Shown one piece after another: positions 29,007 to 37,478 of a DNA stretch of 64,000 nucleotides (its first letter is position 1; each line of letters starts with the position of its first letter). The DNA comes from Yoonia sp. (GTDB taxonomy: Bacteria; Pseudomonadota; Alphaproteobacteria; Rhodobacterales; Rhodobacteraceae). The stretch lies in the NCBI RefSeq assembly GCF_018402175.1, contig NZ_JAGYJK010000016.1:1-64000 (forward strand), in the 5' to 3' direction. The notes beneath the pieces are model-generated. The model did not search any database, was not told the DNA's origin, and was given only the letters and a program-made list of their open reading frames with translations. The position numbers and the translations under genes are program-made.

Positions 29007-29022
29007 TTGCAACCGGTTGCAA
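29007..29022. promoter_or_regulatory. 16-bp palindromic LacI-type operator, site 2
   Basis: TTGCAACCGGTTGCAA, identical to site 1, lies between the LacI gene (start 28929) and the substrate-binding protein gene (start 29104), 78 and 82 bases from the two starts. Sharing one 16-mer links the promoters into one regulon. Confidence 0.85.
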
Positions 29023-29103
29023 TTTTCTCAGAAACCCCTTAACGTCTTGGATGGGCGTGATGGGAGGAACCAGATTCGCTCGCAACATGTTTGGGAGGAC
29101 ATT

Positions 29104-30051
29104 ATGAAAGCAGTCATGAAGACAGTGACGATCGCTGCAGTCGCTGCCACCGCGATGATCAGCGCCAATGCCGCGATGGCCGAGGGCGAGCGTTATGTGC
29201 TGGTCAGCCATGCGCCTGACAGCGACAGCTGGTGGAACACGATCAAGAACGGGCTTGCGCTTGGTGGCGAACAGATGGGCGTGACGGTCGAATACCGCAA
29301 CCCGCCCACCGGTGACCTTGCCGATATGGCGCGGATCATCGAACAGGCCGCCGCCAGCGCGCCTGACGGGATCATCACAACATTGGCCGATTTCGACGTG
29401 CTTTCCGGCCCGATCCGCAATGCGGTTGATGCTGGGATCGAGGTTATCATCATCAATTCGGGCACACCCGAACAGGCCCGCGAAGTCGGCGCGCTGATGT
29501 ATGTCGGCCAGCCTGAATATGATGCAGGCTTTGCCGCCGGTCAGCGCGCGGCGGGCGATGGGGTCGCGTCGTTTCTGTGCGTGAACCATTACATCGCACA
29601 GCCTGCATCGACCGAACGTTGTCAGGGCTTTGCCGATGGTCTGGGGATTGATCTGGGCAACCAGATGATCGACAGCGGGCAGGATCCTTCCGAGGTCCAA
29701 AACCGCGTGATGGCCTATTTGAACGCAAATCCCGACACGGATGCAGTTCTGACACTCGGGCCGACCTCGGCTGATCCGACCATTCTGGCGCTGGACCAGA
29801 TGGGCCTTGCCGGTGACATCTACTTTGGCACCTTTGATCTGGGTGGCGATATCGTGCAGGCAATCAGTGATGGCGTGATCGAATGGGGCATCGACCAGCA
29901 ACCATTCCTGCAGGCCTATCTGCCGGTCGTCGTGCTGACGAACTATCACCGGTTTGGCGTGCTGCCCGGCAACAACATCAACTCTGGACCCGGCTTCGTG
30001 ACAGCCGATGCGCTGGGCCTGGTGGCGGATCTTGCTGGCGAATACCGCTAA
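29104..30051 (+). CDS. Sugar ABC transporter substrate-binding protein (inositol-type)
   Basis: A 315-residue periplasmic binding protein of the ribose/inositol (Peripla_BP_4) type, with a signal peptide (MKAVMKTVTIAAVAATAMISANAAMA, cleavage near 26). The mature start YVLVSHAPDSDSWWNTIKNG and the GTFDLGGDIVQAISDG block near the C-terminus fit the family. A GGGAGGAC ribosome site precedes the ATG. It is first in an operon with permease, ATPase and iolB, behind operator site 2. Locus context points to myo-inositol. Confidence 0.9.
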   Translation: MKAVMKTVTIAAVAATAMISANAAMAEGERYVLVSHAPDSDSWWNTIKNGLALGGEQMGVTVEYRNPPTGDLADMARIIEQAAASAPDGIITTLADFDVLSGPIRNAVDAGIEVIIINSGTPEQAREVGALMYVGQPEYDAGFAAGQRAAGDGVASFLCVNHYIAQPASTERCQGFADGLGIDLGNQMIDSGQDPSEVQNRVMAYLNANPDTDAVLTLGPTSADPTILALDQMGLAGDIYFGTFDLGGDIVQAISDGVIEWGIDQQPFLQAYLPVVVLTNYHRFGVLPGNNINSGPGFVTADALGLVADLAGEYR

Positions 30052-30062
30052 ATCAAAGCATC

Positions 30063-30095
30063 AAGGCGGGTGCTGACATCAGCGCCCGCCTTTTT
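30063..30095 (+). terminator. Intra-operon hairpin after the binding-protein gene
   Basis: AAGGCGGGTGCTG at 30063-30075 pairs with CAGCGCCCGCCTT at 30080-30092 (one G-T pair), followed by TTT. It sits between the binding-protein stop and the permease start. Partial termination here would yield more binding protein than membrane components. Confidence 0.75.
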
Positions 30096-30123
30096 CAATT
30101 GCGCAACAGGGAAGGGTCTTGCG

Positions 30124-31239
30124 ATGTCCAATACGGACGCGACCGTTGACGAACGCATCAAGGAAACATCAAAGCTGCGAAAAGCGCTGATCCGGCCAGA
30201 GTTGGGCGCGATTGTTGGCACCGTCGCTGTCTTTGCCTTTTTCATCATCTTTGCCGGTGACAGCGGCATGTTCAACGCCCAAGGCGTGCTGAACTGGTCC
30301 ACCGTTTCTGCGCAATTCATGATCATCGCCGTCGGGGCCTGCATGTTGATGATCGCGGGCGAATTCGACCTGAGCGTGGGGTCTATGATCGGCTTTGCCG
30401 GTATGTCGATTGCGATCATATCTGTCACACTGGGCTGGCCGATCTGGGTCGCGATCCTGCTGACCTTTGCGCTGTGCATCGCCATCGGCGCGCTGAATGG
30501 CATCATCGTCGTGCGCACCGGCTTGCCCAGCTTTATCGTCACGCTGGCGTTCTTGTTCATCCTGCGCGGCTTTACCATATTTTTCCCGCAGTTGATCGAA
30601 CGCCGCACCATCATCGGCGGTATATCCGAAGCCGCAGAGGGCGATTGGCTTGCCCCGCTGTTCGGTGGCAAGGTGGGCGACGGATTTTTCATCTGGCTTG
30701 GCGATCTGGGCGTGATCGAGGTGTTTTCCCGTGGCACCCGCGCCGGACAGCCGGTCGTCGACGGCATCCCCATGCTGATCATCTGGGCATTGGGGCTTGT
30801 GGCCATTGCCCATATCATCCTGACGCGCACCCAGTTCGGCAACTGGGTCTTTGCCGCGGGCGGCGATGCGCAGGCCGCACGCTATGTCGGCGTCCCCGTC
30901 AATCGTGTGAAAATCCAGATGTTCATGTTCACCGCCTTTTGCGCCTGCGTCTTTGCGACCTGTCAGGTGATCGAGTTCGGGTCTGCGGGGGCAGACCGTG
31001 GCCTGCTGAAAGAATTCGAGGCGATCATCGCCGTGGTCATCGGCGGCGCCTTATTGACTGGCGGCTATGGGTCGGTCATCGGGGCTGCCCTTGGTGCGCT
31101 GATTTTTGGCGTGGTCCAACAGGGGCTGTTCTTTGCCGGTGTCGAATCGAGCTTGTTTCGCGTGTTCCTTGGGGTGATCCTTCTGTTTGCGGTGATCCTG
31201 AACACCTATATCCGGCGCATTATTACGGGAGAGCGTTGA
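30124..31239 (+). CDS. Sugar ABC transporter permease (RbsC/FrcC type)
   Basis: A 371-residue inner-membrane protein with about ten spans of the BPD_transp_2 family. The EFDLSVGSM block near residue 80, GAGADRGLLKE-like FGSAGADRGLLKEFEAI, and the GGALLTGGYGSVIGAALGALIFG loop that contacts the ATPase are present. Start 30124 (MSNTDATVDERIKETSKLRK) leaves a charged cytosolic N-terminus before span 1. The ATPase gene follows by 1 base. Confidence 0.92.
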   Translation: MSNTDATVDERIKETSKLRKALIRPELGAIVGTVAVFAFFIIFAGDSGMFNAQGVLNWSTVSAQFMIIAVGACMLMIAGEFDLSVGSMIGFAGMSIAIISVTLGWPIWVAILLTFALCIAIGALNGIIVVRTGLPSFIVTLAFLFILRGFTIFFPQLIERRTIIGGISEAAEGDWLAPLFGGKVGDGFFIWLGDLGVIEVFSRGTRAGQPVVDGIPMLIIWALGLVAIAHIILTRTQFGNWVFAAGGDAQAARYVGVPVNRVKIQMFMFTAFCACVFATCQVIEFGSAGADRGLLKEFEAIIAVVIGGALLTGGYGSVIGAALGALIFGVVQQGLFFAGVESSLFRVFLGVILLFAVILNTYIRRIITGER

Positions 31240-31240
31240 T

Positions 31241-32023
31241 ATGACGACCGAACCCATCATCGAAATGCGCAACATCGAAAAGCATTTCGGCCCAGTCATC
31301 GCGCTGAACGGCGTCAGTTTCGACATCCGTGCGGGTGAATGTCACTGTCTGCTGGGCGACAACGGCGCAGGCAAATCGACCTTTATCAAGACGATGGCAG
31401 GGGTGCATAAACCCACGGGCGGTGAAATCCTGTTCGGCGGTCAAGCGATGCATTTTGACAGCCCGCGCGACGCGATGGAGGCCGGGATCGCCACCGTCTA
31501 TCAGGATCTGGCGATGATCCCGCTGATGAGCGTGACGCGCAATTTCTGGATGGGGCGCGAACCGGTCCGCAAGGTTGGCCCGTTCAAGTTTCTGGACTTC
31601 AAGACCGCCAATGACGTGACGATGTCCGAGATGCGCAAGATGGGCATCAATCTGCGGTCACCCCAGCAGGCCGTTGGCACCCTGTCGGGTGGTGAACGGC
31701 AAACGGTCGCCATCGCGCGCGCCGTGCATTTCGGCGCCAAGGTGCTGATCCTGGATGAACCGACCTCTGCGCTGGGCGTGCGCCAGACCGCCAATGTGCT
31801 GTCCACCATCGACCGCGTCCGCAAGACAGGGATCGGGATCGTTTTCATCACCCATAACGTGCGCCATGCCATGGCCGTGGGCGACCGGTTTACTGTGCTG
31901 AACCGCGGCAAGACGCTGGGGACAGCCGCGCGCGGCGAGATCACGCCAGAGGCGTTGCAGGATCTGATGGCCGGCGGGCAGGAAATGGCCGCGCTCGAAG
32001 GATCATTGGGCGGGACCGTCTGA
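31241..32023 (+). CDS. Sugar ABC transporter ATP-binding protein
   Basis: A 260-residue single-domain ATPase, the FrcA-like form rather than the tandem RbsA form. Walker A GDNGAGKST, signature LSGGERQT and Walker B VLILDEPTSAL are intact, with the switch histidine in FITHNV. It energises the permease upstream. Its stop overlaps the start of the second iolB by 1 base, tying uptake to catabolism. Confidence 0.93.
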   Translation: MTTEPIIEMRNIEKHFGPVIALNGVSFDIRAGECHCLLGDNGAGKSTFIKTMAGVHKPTGGEILFGGQAMHFDSPRDAMEAGIATVYQDLAMIPLMSVTRNFWMGREPVRKVGPFKFLDFKTANDVTMSEMRKMGINLRSPQQAVGTLSGGERQTVAIARAVHFGAKVLILDEPTSALGVRQTANVLSTIDRVRKTGIGIVFITHNVRHAMAVGDRFTVLNRGKTLGTAARGEITPEALQDLMAGGQEMAALEGSLGGTV

Positions 32024-32817
32024 TGGCGGATTTGCTGCGCAAACCTTTGGGCCGCGACGGGCTGGTCCATGCGGTGACACCTGAAAATGCGGGCTGGCGT
32101 TATGTCGGATTTGAACTGCACCGATTGGCATCAGGGGCTGCGGCCTCTGGCCTGACACAGGACCGCGAGGCGATCCTTGTCATGGTTGAAGGGCGCGCGC
32201 AGGTGCAGGCGGCCGGACAGGACTGGGGCGTTCTGGGCGACCGGATGGATGTGTTCGAAAGGACAGCCCCCCATTGCCTGTACATCCCACCCCGACAAGA
32301 CTGGGAGGTCACGGCAACGACAGATTGCACAGTGGCGATCTGCCTTGCACCGGCCAAGGGCGGCTATCCAGCGCGGCGTCTGGGGCCTGATGGCATCACC
32401 CTCACGCAGCGCGGCGCAGGATCGAATACACGCTGGATCAACAATATCGCGATGGAAGATGCGGATGTGGCGGAAAGCCTGCTGGTCACCGAAGTGTTCA
32501 CGCCTGCGGGCCATTGGTCCAGCTATCCAAGCCACCGGCATGACGAGGATGATTATCCCCGTATCACCTATCTGGAAGAAAGCTATTACCACCGGCTGAA
32601 TCCGCCGCAGGGTTTTGGCATCCAGCGTGTCTATACCGATGACGGCACGCTGGATGAAACGATGACTGTCAAGAACCACGATGTCGTTCTGGTGCCGCGC
32701 GGCCATCACCCCTGCGCGGCCCCGCATGGCTATGAGATGTATTATCTCAACGTCATGGCCGGGCCGTTGCGCAAGTGGCGTTTCGTAGCCGACCCGGACC
32801 ACGCCTGGTTGATGTGA
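32023..32817 (+). CDS. iolB: 5-deoxy-glucuronate isomerase (canonical IolB)
   Basis: IolB isomerises 5-deoxyglucuronate to 5-dehydro-2-deoxygluconate, the IolC substrate. The 264-residue bicupin has the metal motif SSYPSHRHDEDDYP and the strongly conserved EESYYHRLNPPQGFGIQRVYTD and VVLVPRGHHPCAAPHGYEMYYLNVMAGP blocks. It is intact and coupled to the transporter ATPase by a 1-base overlap. This is the second IolB-type gene in the locus; the first (20969-21809) is frameshifted and more divergent. Confidence 0.93.
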   Translation: MADLLRKPLGRDGLVHAVTPENAGWRYVGFELHRLASGAAASGLTQDREAILVMVEGRAQVQAAGQDWGVLGDRMDVFERTAPHCLYIPPRQDWEVTATTDCTVAICLAPAKGGYPARRLGPDGITLTQRGAGSNTRWINNIAMEDADVAESLLVTEVFTPAGHWSSYPSHRHDEDDYPRITYLEESYYHRLNPPQGFGIQRVYTDDGTLDETMTVKNHDVVLVPRGHHPCAAPHGYEMYYLNVMAGPLRKWRFVADPDHAWLM

Positions 32818-32825
32818 TCCGGGTC
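32791..32825 (+). terminator. Possible terminator at the end of the transporter/iolB operon
   Basis: GACCCGGA at 32791-32798 and TCCGGGTC at 32818-32825 can pair across the iolB stop, with a 19-base loop. The large loop and lack of a T run make this tentative. Confidence 0.3.
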
Positions 32826-32835
32826 ATGGCACGCC

Positions 32836-35145
32836 TCAGCCGCATTTCGAATAGCCGCAAGACGCGCAGGTCATGCAGCCTTCGATCATGCGCAGGTCAT
32901 AGGACCCGCAGGACGAACAGGCCTTGCCCCGCTTGCCACCCTGCAGCGTGACGACATCGGCGGTGGGGTCCGCCTTGAGGCCCAGACCTTCGCCCGCCAG
33001 AAACCCGATCGCGACCATGTGCTTTTCGATCACCCCGCCGATGGCGGCCAGGATCGACGGGACGTATTTGCCCTGCATCCAGGCACCGCCGCGCGGGTCG
33101 AACACGGCTTTGAGTTCTTCGACCACAAAGGTGACATCACCGCCGCGCCGGAACACCGCCGAGATCATCCGCGTCAGCGCCACGGTCCAAGCGAAATGTT
33201 CCATGTTCTTGGAATTGATGAAGATCTCGAACGGGCGGCGGTGGCCTGCCACGACCAGATCGTTGATCGTGATATAGATGGCGTGTTCGCTATCGGGCCA
33301 TTTGAGCTTGTAGGTCGCACCTTCCAGTTCCTGCGGCCGGTCCAGCGGTTCAGACATATAGATCACTTCGCCGCCGGGCGTGGTGCCATCAGACCCTGAC
33401 GGGTCGCCTCCGGCGGGAGTATTTTCGGAAATAAGAAGTTGCGGTTTTTCTTCCGAGACGGACAGCACCGAGCCGGTCACGTCATTGGGCCGGTAGGTGG
33501 TGCAGCCTTTGCAGCCCTGGTCCCAAGCGGCCATATAGACCTCTTTGAAAGCATCAAAGCTGATGTCTTCGGGGCAGTTGATGGTTTTGGAAATGCTGCT
33601 GTCGATCCATTTCTGGGCGGCTGCCTGCATGCGGACGTGATCGAGCGGGGCCAGCGTTTGCGCGTTGACGAAATAATCAGGCAAGGGCGCGTCGCCTTTC
33701 AGGTCGCGCCACATCTGCACGGCGTAATCGACCACTTCTTCCTCGGTTTTGGTGCCGTCTTTTTGCAGGACCTTGCGGGTATAGGCATAGGCAAAGACCG
33801 GTTCGATCCCCGATGACACGTTGCCCGCATAAAGGCTGATCGTGCCGGTTGGCGCGATGGATGTCAGCAATGCGTTGCGGATGCCGTGGCTGCGGATCGC
33901 CGCGCGCACGTCATCGTCCATCTGCTGCATCGCACCGCTGGCGAGATACTTGTCGGCGTCAAACAGCGGAAAGGCGCCTTTTTCTTTCGCCAGATCGACC
34001 GAGGCCAGATAGGCCGCCCGCGCGATAGCATGCATCCATGCGTCGGTCTGTGCTGCTGCTTCTTCGGACCCATAGCGCAGCCCGACCATCAGCAAGGCAT
34101 CGGCAAGGCCCGTGACGCCCAGCCCGATGCGGCGCTTGTTCATCGCCTCAACCTGTTGGGCCGGCAGCGGGAAGCGCGAGGCATCGACGACATTGTCCAT
34201 CATCCGCACGGCGGTGGCGACCAGATCGGTCAGGGCGTTCGCGTCCAGTTTCGCGCTGTCGCTGAACGGGTCACTGACCAGCCGCGCCATGTTGATCGAC
34301 CCCAGCAGGCAGGCGCCATAAGGCGGCAGAGGCTGTTCGCCGCAAGGGTTGGTCGCCGCGATGGTTTCGCAATAATTGAGGTTGTTCATCTGGTTAATGC
34401 GGTCGATGAAGATCACACCCGGTTCGGCGTAATCATAGGTCGATTGCATGATCGTATCCCACAGGTCGCGCGCCTTGAGGGTCTTGTAGACCTGCCCGTC
34501 GAACAACAGGTCCCAGTCGTCGCCCGCCTTGACCGCCGCCATGAACGGATCGGTGATCAGCACCGACATGTTGAACATCCGCAGGCGCGCGGCATCGGAT
34601 TTGGCGGTGATGAAGGCTTCGATATCGGGGTGGTCGCAGCGCATGACGGCCATCATCGCGCCACGCCGCGACCCTGCCGACATGATCGTCCGGCACATCG
34701 CATCCCAGACATCCATAAAGGACAAGGGGCCAGAGGCATCGGCGGCCACACCCAGCACCGAGGCGCCCTTTGGCCTGATTGTGCTGAAATCATAGCCGAT
34801 GCCGCCGCCCTGCTGCATGGTCAATGCCGCCTCTTTGAGCATGTCGAAGATGCCGCCCATGCTGTCCGGTACGGTGCCCATGACGAAGCAGTTGAACAAT
34901 GTCACCGACCGCGCAGTGCCTGCCCCCGCCGTGATCCGGCCGGCGGGCAGGTATTTGAAATCGGCCAGCGCGTCGTAGAATTTGCCTTCCCACGCCTGCG
35001 GGTCGGTCTCGACCGCGGCAAGCGACTTGGCGATCCGGTGCCATGTATCTTCGACGCTGATGTCGATGGGCGTGCCGTCGGCCTGTTTGAAACGGTATTT
35101 CATGTCCCAGATTTGTTCGGCGATAGGGGCTGCGAAATGGGACAT
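32836..35145 (-). CDS. nrdJ: Adenosylcobalamin-dependent (class II) ribonucleotide reductase
   Basis: NrdJ makes deoxyribonucleotides using a B12 radical, independent of oxygen. The 769-residue protein has the substrate/radical region NPCGEQPLPPYGACLLG, the GSRRGAMMAVM block and SIAPTGTISLYAGNVSSG. The C-terminus is the Cys-rich zinc/redox tail KACSSCGSYDLRMIEGCMTC. A Gly/Ser/Pro-rich stretch near residues 568-590 (NTPAGGDPSGSDGTTPGG) is encoded by a copy of the dispersed repeat and looks like an in-frame insertion in a linker before the C-terminal domain. No cobalamin riboswitch was seen in the upstream 184 bases. Confidence 0.95.
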   Translation of the reverse strand: MSHFAAPIAEQIWDMKYRFKQADGTPIDISVEDTWHRIAKSLAAVETDPQAWEGKFYDALADFKYLPAGRITAGAGTARSVTLFNCFVMGTVPDSMGGIFDMLKEAALTMQQGGGIGYDFSTIRPKGASVLGVAADASGPLSFMDVWDAMCRTIMSAGSRRGAMMAVMRCDHPDIEAFITAKSDAARLRMFNMSVLITDPFMAAVKAGDDWDLLFDGQVYKTLKARDLWDTIMQSTYDYAEPGVIFIDRINQMNNLNYCETIAATNPCGEQPLPPYGACLLGSINMARLVSDPFSDSAKLDANALTDLVATAVRMMDNVVDASRFPLPAQQVEAMNKRRIGLGVTGLADALLMVGLRYGSEEAAAQTDAWMHAIARAAYLASVDLAKEKGAFPLFDADKYLASGAMQQMDDDVRAAIRSHGIRNALLTSIAPTGTISLYAGNVSSGIEPVFAYAYTRKVLQKDGTKTEEEVVDYAVQMWRDLKGDAPLPDYFVNAQTLAPLDHVRMQAAAQKWIDSSISKTINCPEDISFDAFKEVYMAAWDQGCKGCTTYRPNDVTGSVLSVSEEKPQLLISENTPAGGDPSGSDGTTPGGEVIYMSEPLDRPQELEGATYKLKWPDSEHAIYITINDLVVAGHRRPFEIFINSKNMEHFAWTVALTRMISAVFRRGGDVTFVVEELKAVFDPRGGAWMQGKYVPSILAAIGGVIEKHMVAIGFLAGEGLGLKADPTADVVTLQGGKRGKACSSCGSYDLRMIEGCMTCASCGYSKCG
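33405..33438 (-). repeat. Dispersed CCTCCGGCGGG repeat inside nrdJ
   Basis: GCCTCCGGCGGGAGTATTTT followed by CGGAAATAAGAAG lies in the nrdJ coding region, in a linker. It stays in frame and adds Pro/Gly-rich codons. It is closely related to the copy at 3906-3940. Confidence 0.65.
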
Positions 35146-35329
35146 GGGTTTTGCTTTCTGACTGGCAGGCGGGGCGCGGTTGCGCCATGCTACGGTCTGC
35201 GACCGGATTCGGGAATGGTCTTCTAGACCGCTGCATGTTGTGGTCGCAACCTATTTGCAGGGTATATTTTGTCGCAGGCTTGTCTTTGCGCAGGCCAGCC
35301 TTATTTCTCGATCATCCCGGGGGGGAGTG

Positions 35330-35761
35330 ATGACTAAAACAGTTCACTTGCTCAAGCTTTCGGTCGGCACGGATGACGTGGCCGATCTTGCCGCGTGGCA
35401 GGCGGACAGGCGCGCGCAGACCGAGGACGGGCTGCCGCGCCACATCACCCGCATGTGGCCCAAGCGCGAAGATGAAATCCTGAACGGCGGGTCGATCTAT
35501 TGGGTGATCAAGGGCGTGATCCTGTGCCGCCAGCCTATCCTGCGGCTTGATGAATATATCGGCGGCGATGCCATCCGCCGCTGTGCCATCACCTGCAAAC
35601 CCGGCCTGATCCGTGTCGCGGCGACGCCCAAGCGCGCCTTTCAGGGCTGGCGCTATCTGCCCGTGACGGATGCCCCCGCCGATCTGCCCGCAGGTCGCCA
35701 GCATGAAGAGGCGCTGCCGCCCGAATTGTCCAAGGCGCTGGCCGCCATCGGGGTGCGCTAA
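35330..35761 (+). CDS. DUF1489-family protein
   Basis: A 143-residue protein of the alphaproteobacterial DUF1489 family (VHLLKLSVGTDDVADLAAWQ…HITRMWPKREDEIL…GSIYWVIKG). Its function is unknown; it is soluble with no export signal. A GGGGGGAG ribosome site precedes the ATG at 35330. It is followed, 74 bases on, by the acyl-CoA ligase gene. Confidence 0.82.
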   Translation: MTKTVHLLKLSVGTDDVADLAAWQADRRAQTEDGLPRHITRMWPKREDEILNGGSIYWVIKGVILCRQPILRLDEYIGGDAIRRCAITCKPGLIRVAATPKRAFQGWRYLPVTDAPADLPAGRQHEEALPPELSKALAAIGVR

Positions 35762-35835
35762 CTCGCCACGACTTGTGACTGGCTTTCGCATCCGGGCTGA
35801 CGCATCCTGACCCCAGCATTTCTGGGGAGGAACGT

Positions 35836-37374
35836 ATGTCAATCTACCACACGCCTTTTGCCGATGTACCGTTGCGCGATCAATCCATCACCGAACGTGT
35901 GTTCGAAGGGCTGGAGGGTCGCCCCGATGACGTGGTCCTGATCGACGGGCCGACGGGGCGCAGCCTGACGGCAGCGGATTTCATGGACCGGGTCAAGCGG
36001 CTGGCGGGCGGCTTGACGGCAGCGGGGCTGGGGCAAGGCAAGGTCGTGGCCTTGATGGCCCCCAATATGCCCGACTATTGCGTGATCTTTCATGCCGTCG
36101 CCTGGGCCGGTGGCGCGATCACGACGCTGAACCCGACCTATACCGCGACCGAAATCCGCCACCAGCTGGCGGATTCGCGTGCTGATGTGCTGATCACCAT
36201 CCCTGATTTTCTGGCCACCGCGCGGGAGGGTGCGGGCGATCTGGACGTGATCGCCATCGGGACAGATGCTTACACGGCGCTGCTGGGTGATCCTCTGCCC
36301 GCGCAGGTGCCGGTCGATATCGTGGCGCAGACGGTCGTGCTGCCCTATTCATCAGGCACCACAGGCCTGCCCAAAGGCGTGATGCTGTCGCATCGCAACC
36401 TTGTCGTGAACGTGGATCAAATCATCGCCGCCGCCGATTTCCGCGCGGGCGAGGTTGCGGCGGGGTTTCTGCCGTTCTTTCACATCTACGGCATGACGGT
36501 CCTGATGAACGTCCATCTGGCAGGTGGCGGCGCTGTGGTGACGATGCCGCGTTTCGATCTGCCGCTGTTTTTACAGATCAGTCAGGACCATAAGGCGCGG
36601 CGCATGTGGATCGTCCCGCCTGTGGCGCTGGCGCTGGCCAAGCATCCGCTGGTGGACCAATATGATCTGTCCAGCATCGAACAGGTGTTTTCGGGTGCCG
36701 CACCGATGGGGGCTGAATTGTCCAATGCCGTGGGCAAGCGGCTGGAGTGCATCAGCCTGCAAGGCTACGGAATGACCGAGTTGAGCCCGGTGTCGCATGT
36801 CACCCCGGCCAAATCGGCGGTCGCGGGGGCCTCTGGTCAGGCGCTGCCGAATACATCCTGCCGGATCGTCGATATCGACACGGGGGCGGATCTGCCTGCG
36901 GGACAGGATGGCGAATTGTGGATCAAAGGACCGCAGGTCATGCTGGGCTATCTGAACAACCCAACGGCCACTGCCGCGACGATCACCGAGGACGGCTGGC
37001 TGCGCACGGGTGACATCGCGCGGATTGACGAAAACGGCTATATGTTCATCGTGGACCGGCTGAAGGAACTGATTAAATACAAGGGCTTTCAGGTAGCCCC
37101 CGCCGAGCTGGAGGCAGCATTGGTCGCGCTTGACGGGATCACCGATGCCGCCGTGATCGGCCTGCCCGACGCCGAGGCGGGCGAATTGCCGATTGCCTTT
37201 ATCGTGGCAGGGGATGGCGCACCCGACACCGATGCGATCATGGCGCGTCTGGGCCGGACGCTGGCGCATTACAAGCAATTGCACCAGATCCATATTGTGC
37301 CGGAAATCCCCAAATCCGCCTCGGGCAAGATCCTTCGGCGGGTCCTGCGCGACAGGATCGCAGCGCAGGGATAA
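35836..37374 (+). CDS. 4-coumarate-CoA ligase-like acyl-CoA synthetase
   Basis: A 512-residue ANL-superfamily enzyme that adenylates a carboxylic acid and joins it to CoA. The P-loop YSSGTTGLPKGVMLSHRN lies at about residues 171-188, then GYGMTELSPVSH, the hinge GDIARIDENGYMFIVDRLKELIK and the catalytic lysine near PKSASGKILRR. The closest type is 4-coumarate-CoA ligase or a medium-chain acyl-CoA ligase. The acid it uses cannot be read from the sequence. A GGGGAGG ribosome site precedes the ATG. Confidence 0.88.
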   Translation: MSIYHTPFADVPLRDQSITERVFEGLEGRPDDVVLIDGPTGRSLTAADFMDRVKRLAGGLTAAGLGQGKVVALMAPNMPDYCVIFHAVAWAGGAITTLNPTYTATEIRHQLADSRADVLITIPDFLATAREGAGDLDVIAIGTDAYTALLGDPLPAQVPVDIVAQTVVLPYSSGTTGLPKGVMLSHRNLVVNVDQIIAAADFRAGEVAAGFLPFFHIYGMTVLMNVHLAGGGAVVTMPRFDLPLFLQISQDHKARRMWIVPPVALALAKHPLVDQYDLSSIEQVFSGAAPMGAELSNAVGKRLECISLQGYGMTELSPVSHVTPAKSAVAGASGQALPNTSCRIVDIDTGADLPAGQDGELWIKGPQVMLGYLNNPTATAATITEDGWLRTGDIARIDENGYMFIVDRLKELIKYKGFQVAPAELEAALVALDGITDAAVIGLPDAEAGELPIAFIVAGDGAPDTDAIMARLGRTLAHYKQLHQIHIVPEIPKSASGKILRRVLRDRIAAQG

Positions 37375-37478
37375 TGACGCCATCCAGCGTCGGGACAAAA
37401 ACGCCACACGGCGTCGTATTGTGACAAGTCTGGGCGCGCGATGCGCCTAGGCTGGCGGCAATTGAAGAAAGCCGTCCT

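Noticed and set aside
30139..30160. FNR-like TTGAC…ATCAA in the permease gene
   Set aside because: The spacing is 6 rather than 4 bases and it lies inside coding sequence.
33886..35226. 446-residue open frame opposite nrdJ
   Set aside because: Antisense shadow with low-complexity His/Arg-rich composition; nrdJ is clear.
35146..35329. Cobalamin riboswitch upstream of nrdJ
   Set aside because: The region is short (184 bases including the upstream gene leader) and no B12-box-like sequence or large multi-stem fold could be seen.
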